64,000 bases of DNA, from positions 186,001 through 250,000 of the forward strand of contig NZ_VZOW01000004.1 in assembly GCF_008801835.1 (NCBI RefSeq), in the 5' to 3' direction. The notes beneath the pieces were generated by a model, which saw only the letters and a program-made list of their open reading frames with translations, did not search any database and was not told the DNA's origin. Shown here in pieces: positions 61,872 through 64,000 of this stretch. The position numbers and the translations under genes were made by a program. The stretch's first letter is position 1. Every line of letters starts with the position of its first letter. Source of the DNA: Cupriavidus pauculus (lineage in GTDB: Bacteria > Pseudomonadota > Gammaproteobacteria > Burkholderiales > Burkholderiaceae).

Positions 61872-63467
61872 CTACGCGGCCGCTTGCGGTGCGGTGCGCG
61901 CCAGCAGTTGCACCAGTTCCACAGCGGGCACGGGGCGGCCGAACAGCCAGCCCTGGCCGTAGTCCACGCCCTGGTCGCGCAGGAAATCGGCCTGCGCCCG
62001 GTCCTCGATGCCCTCGGCCACCACCTGCAGCCCGAGCGATCGCGCCATGGCGATGATATGCGGCGCCACCGTGCTGGATGCCGCCTCCTGGCCGATCGTG
62101 TCGACGAACGACTTGTCGATCTTGAGCGCGTCCACCTTGAAGCTCTGCAGATACGACAGGCTGGAATAACCGGTGCCGAAGTCGTCGATATACACCGGGT
62201 GTCCGGCGTCGCGGAAGGCCTGGATCGTGTCGCGCGCCACATCGGGCTCCAGGAAGCCGCGCTCGGTGGCCTCGATGCGGATCTGGTGCGGCGCGATGCC
62301 GGTGCCGCGCAGCCGCGCCGTCAGCACGCCGAGAAAGCGCAGGCTTTTCAAATCTTCCACGCCGACGTTGATCGACACATAGAACGATGGATGGCGGCGC
62401 AGCAGCGTGCCCAGTTCGGCCAGCACGATATCGAGCACCTGATCGGTGATCTGCTGGATCAGCCCCGCGTTCTCGGCCATCGGAATGAACAGGTTCGGCC
62501 GCACCAGCCGCCCGTGGCGGCGCCAGCGCACCAGCGCCTCGACGCCCACGCAATGGTCGTCGACGAGCGAGACGATCGGCTGATAGTGCACGGCCATTTC
62601 GTGGCGCCGCACTGCGCCGCGCAATTCGCCCTCCAGGCTGAAGCGCCGCGTGGCGCGCCGCCAGACCAGGATGCCGAGCGGCACGCCCACGCCCAGTCCC
62701 ACGATCAGGCCGCCCGCCAGCAGCGCGCGCCAGTTGGCCAGCAGCGCCGCGCGCGGGGCCAGCACCACCACGGCCAGCGGCATGGTGCGCGACTTGCGCA
62801 GCACGATGGCCGCGTCGTCGTCGTCCTCGTGCGATGAGCTATTGCCGGTGCCATAGGCGTGGTCGGCATAGGCGCGCTGCAGGCGCGCGAGATTGGCGCC
62901 CTGCGTGGCAGCGAAAATACGGCCGGCGTCGGTCTGCGCCACGCCCAGCTGGCGCGACGCGCGATCGACCACATCGACGAAGATCTGCGGATCCAGGCCC
63001 ACGTAGTTGCCATTGCGGCCCAGCAGCAGCGAACGACGCGGCGCGGAGAACGGATTGGGCTGGTCGAACCAGTAATCGAGCCCGTCGGGCGTGCGCCAGT
63101 CTGGCGGCGGCAGCAATAGCTGATTGGCCTGGATGGGGCCCAGCAGTGCCGAACACAGGCGTTTTCCGGCGCGATAGACGCCGGCGTCCTGGATATGGCC
63201 ATAGGTGTAGGTGATGCGGCGCATTTCCACCAGGTGCGCCGGCGAGCACGATTCGTCGCGCAATGATTCCAGGTCTTGCTGCGCTTGCAGCGCTTGGGAC
63301 ATGACCAATTCGGCGCGCGCGACCGCTGCATCGGCAAATACGTTCAGTTGCTCGGATTCGCGCCGGCTGGCTTCGAGCTGGGCCATGAACACGCCGATTC
63401 CCACCGGAACCAGCGTGGCCAGCATGGTCAGCACCATCGTCACAAGCACAAGCCAACTGCGCTGCAT
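61872..63467 (-). CDS. CSS-motif EAL phosphodiesterase
   Basis: 531 residues. Two membrane helices (about 8-30 and 238-262) border a periplasmic sensor of about 210 residues with SCSPAHL near residue 73 and a second cysteine near 105, as in CSS-motif sensors that respond to periplasmic redox (classical motif CSS, here CSP). The cytoplasmic EAL domain (about 285-520) keeps HYQPIVSL, VGVEALVRW, the catalytic Asn in YVSINVG, IEATERG, YIDDFGTGYSSL and LKIDKSF, so it should cleave c-di-GMP. The loop 6 motif DDFGTG is intact. Probable partner in c-di-GMP control with the cyclase at 44570. Confidence 0.93.
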   Translation of the reverse strand: MQRSWLVLVTMVLTMLATLVPVGIGVFMAQLEASRRESEQLNVFADAAVARAELVMSQALQAQQDLESLRDESCSPAHLVEMRRITYTYGHIQDAGVYRAGKRLCSALLGPIQANQLLLPPPDWRTPDGLDYWFDQPNPFSAPRRSLLLGRNGNYVGLDPQIFVDVVDRASRQLGVAQTDAGRIFAATQGANLARLQRAYADHAYGTGNSSSHEDDDDAAIVLRKSRTMPLAVVVLAPRAALLANWRALLAGGLIVGLGVGVPLGILVWRRATRRFSLEGELRGAVRRHEMAVHYQPIVSLVDDHCVGVEALVRWRRHGRLVRPNLFIPMAENAGLIQQITDQVLDIVLAELGTLLRRHPSFYVSINVGVEDLKSLRFLGVLTARLRGTGIAPHQIRIEATERGFLEPDVARDTIQAFRDAGHPVYIDDFGTGYSSLSYLQSFKVDALKIDKSFVDTIGQEAASSTVAPHIIAMARSLGLQVVAEGIEDRAQADFLRDQGVDYGQGWLFGRPVPAVELVQLLARTAPQAAA

Positions 63468-64000
63468 CGAAAGCCCTCATAAGACTGCGCCGCACCAGGC
63501 GCCCGCGGCGCCCTGCCATTTACGTATCGGATCCGAAACTGTCATCCGCGAGGCCGTCGTGCGCCCGCCGATGGCCGTATGGCGCGCCCGTCAGCCCGCC
63601 GGGTGGGCTCCGCAAACGCCGCGCGTTCAGGGGAGCATAGCTAACAATCGTCGATCACGTCTGACACTTCCAGTCCGTTTTTACATTTCCGCGCGTCGTG
63701 CCGAACTGCGGCGGCTGCGCCGCGGGCCGCGCGGTCACGCCACGGCGAGGCTGCCGTCCACGCGGATTTCGCGGCAGGATTCGTCACAGGGTAATGGAGT
63801 TTTGTCTACGCCCGGAGTCATGCCGATGAAGGAGAGCTGTCGGGGCAGGGGCCGTGGGGAGGGTGCGGAACGGGGCGGGAGCGGGGCGGGGATGGGGCCC
63901 GGGCGGTGGCGGCCGTCGGGAAAAATGGTGCATGCCGGGGCGCCTTGGGCCGTCAGTTGGGGCGGCAACTACGGCGCGCCGCCACTCTGGTGGGCGGCGA
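63468..64000. other. non-coding end of window
   Basis: 533 bp in which I see no convincing gene. The part next to 63467 must hold the promoter of the EAL gene and contains AT-rich bits around 63640-63690. Around 63842-63897 the plus strand has two neighbouring G-run clusters (listed separately). Frames here, including one at 63735-63968 on the minus strand, lack start signals. Confidence 0.5.
63842..63897 (+). other. G-quadruplex-type G-run cluster
   Basis: GGGGcaGGGGccgtGGGGaGGG (spaced runs at 63842-63863) and a second set (63872-63891) both fit four runs of three or more G with loops of 1-7 bases. Composition only; folding and function are not shown. Confidence 0.5.

Noticed and set aside
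63735..63968. Minus-strand frame of 77 codons near the right edge
   Set aside because: Pro/Arg-rich composition from G-rich DNA, no ribosome-binding site, and no recognisable motif.

Overview
The window is GC-rich, densely coded DNA with long spurious open frames on the opposite strands. It most resembles a beta-proteobacterial (Burkholderiales) chromosome or chromid, closest in character to Cupriavidus/Ralstonia. The reasons are a Bug-type tricarboxylate-transporter binding protein next to a LysR gene, many LysR regulators, small DUF2917 and DUF3175 proteins, a CerR-type TetR regulator with an HlyD-MFS-OMF efflux operon, a probable phasin, and a tandem glycine riboswitch. Genus is inferred from family content, not from a search.

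Layout. 1-2700: the 3' end of an SDR oxidoreductase, then a catalase with a downstream ankyrin partner. 3379-12659: two paralogous giant autotransporters; the second is enlarged by exact 1107-bp tandem modules. 12837-18623: a translationally coupled signalling operon (triple-receiver hybrid kinase, CheR, receiver-less CheB, receiver-kinase). 18886-21671: a small unknown protein, an alpha/beta hydrolase, a MipA/OmpV porin-like protein and a two-helix ion channel. 21920-26365: a 1481-aa double hybrid sensor kinase. 26420-27106: a secreted DPYTDGA-repeat protein and a 33-aa membrane peptide ahead of a clear terminator. 27510-32582: CerR regulator and divergent efflux operon with a visible promoter/operator. 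32850-35421: MscS channel and ClsC-like phospholipase D. 35479-39764: small proteins, LysR, MFS, a lipoprotein and an I78-type inhibitor. 39808-43851: LysR divergent from MFS plus M81 (MlrC-like) hydrolase. 43937-46147: a membrane protein and a 7TM-PAS-GGDEF cyclase. 46237-46559: tRNA-Leu(CAG) followed by a duplicated 3' fragment and several hairpins. 46558-48090: a DadA-like FAD enzyme behind a tandem glycine riboswitch. 48244-52553: a DJ-1/PfpI protein, a PepSY-cytochrome b561 pair under a Fur-like box, LysR, DUF6630 and ArsR. 52812-57061: two overlapping winged-helix/STAND ATPase regulators. 57417-61828: a second DPYTDGA-repeat protein, a phasin-like protein, DUF3175, LysR, Bug and LysE. 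61872-63467: a CSS-EAL phosphodiesterase, then non-coding DNA with G-quadruplex-type runs.

How the parts relate. Much of the window is environmental sensing and envelope remodelling: hybrid kinases, c-di-GMP synthesis and hydrolysis, LysR/transporter pairs, efflux, channels and adhesin-like autotransporters. The least explained items are the two seven-repeat DPYTDGA proteins, the STAND regulator pair, the CheR/CheB-kinase operon without a chemoreceptor, and the rearranged DNA after tRNA-Leu. No rRNA, CRISPR array, insertion sequence or phage gene was recognised.
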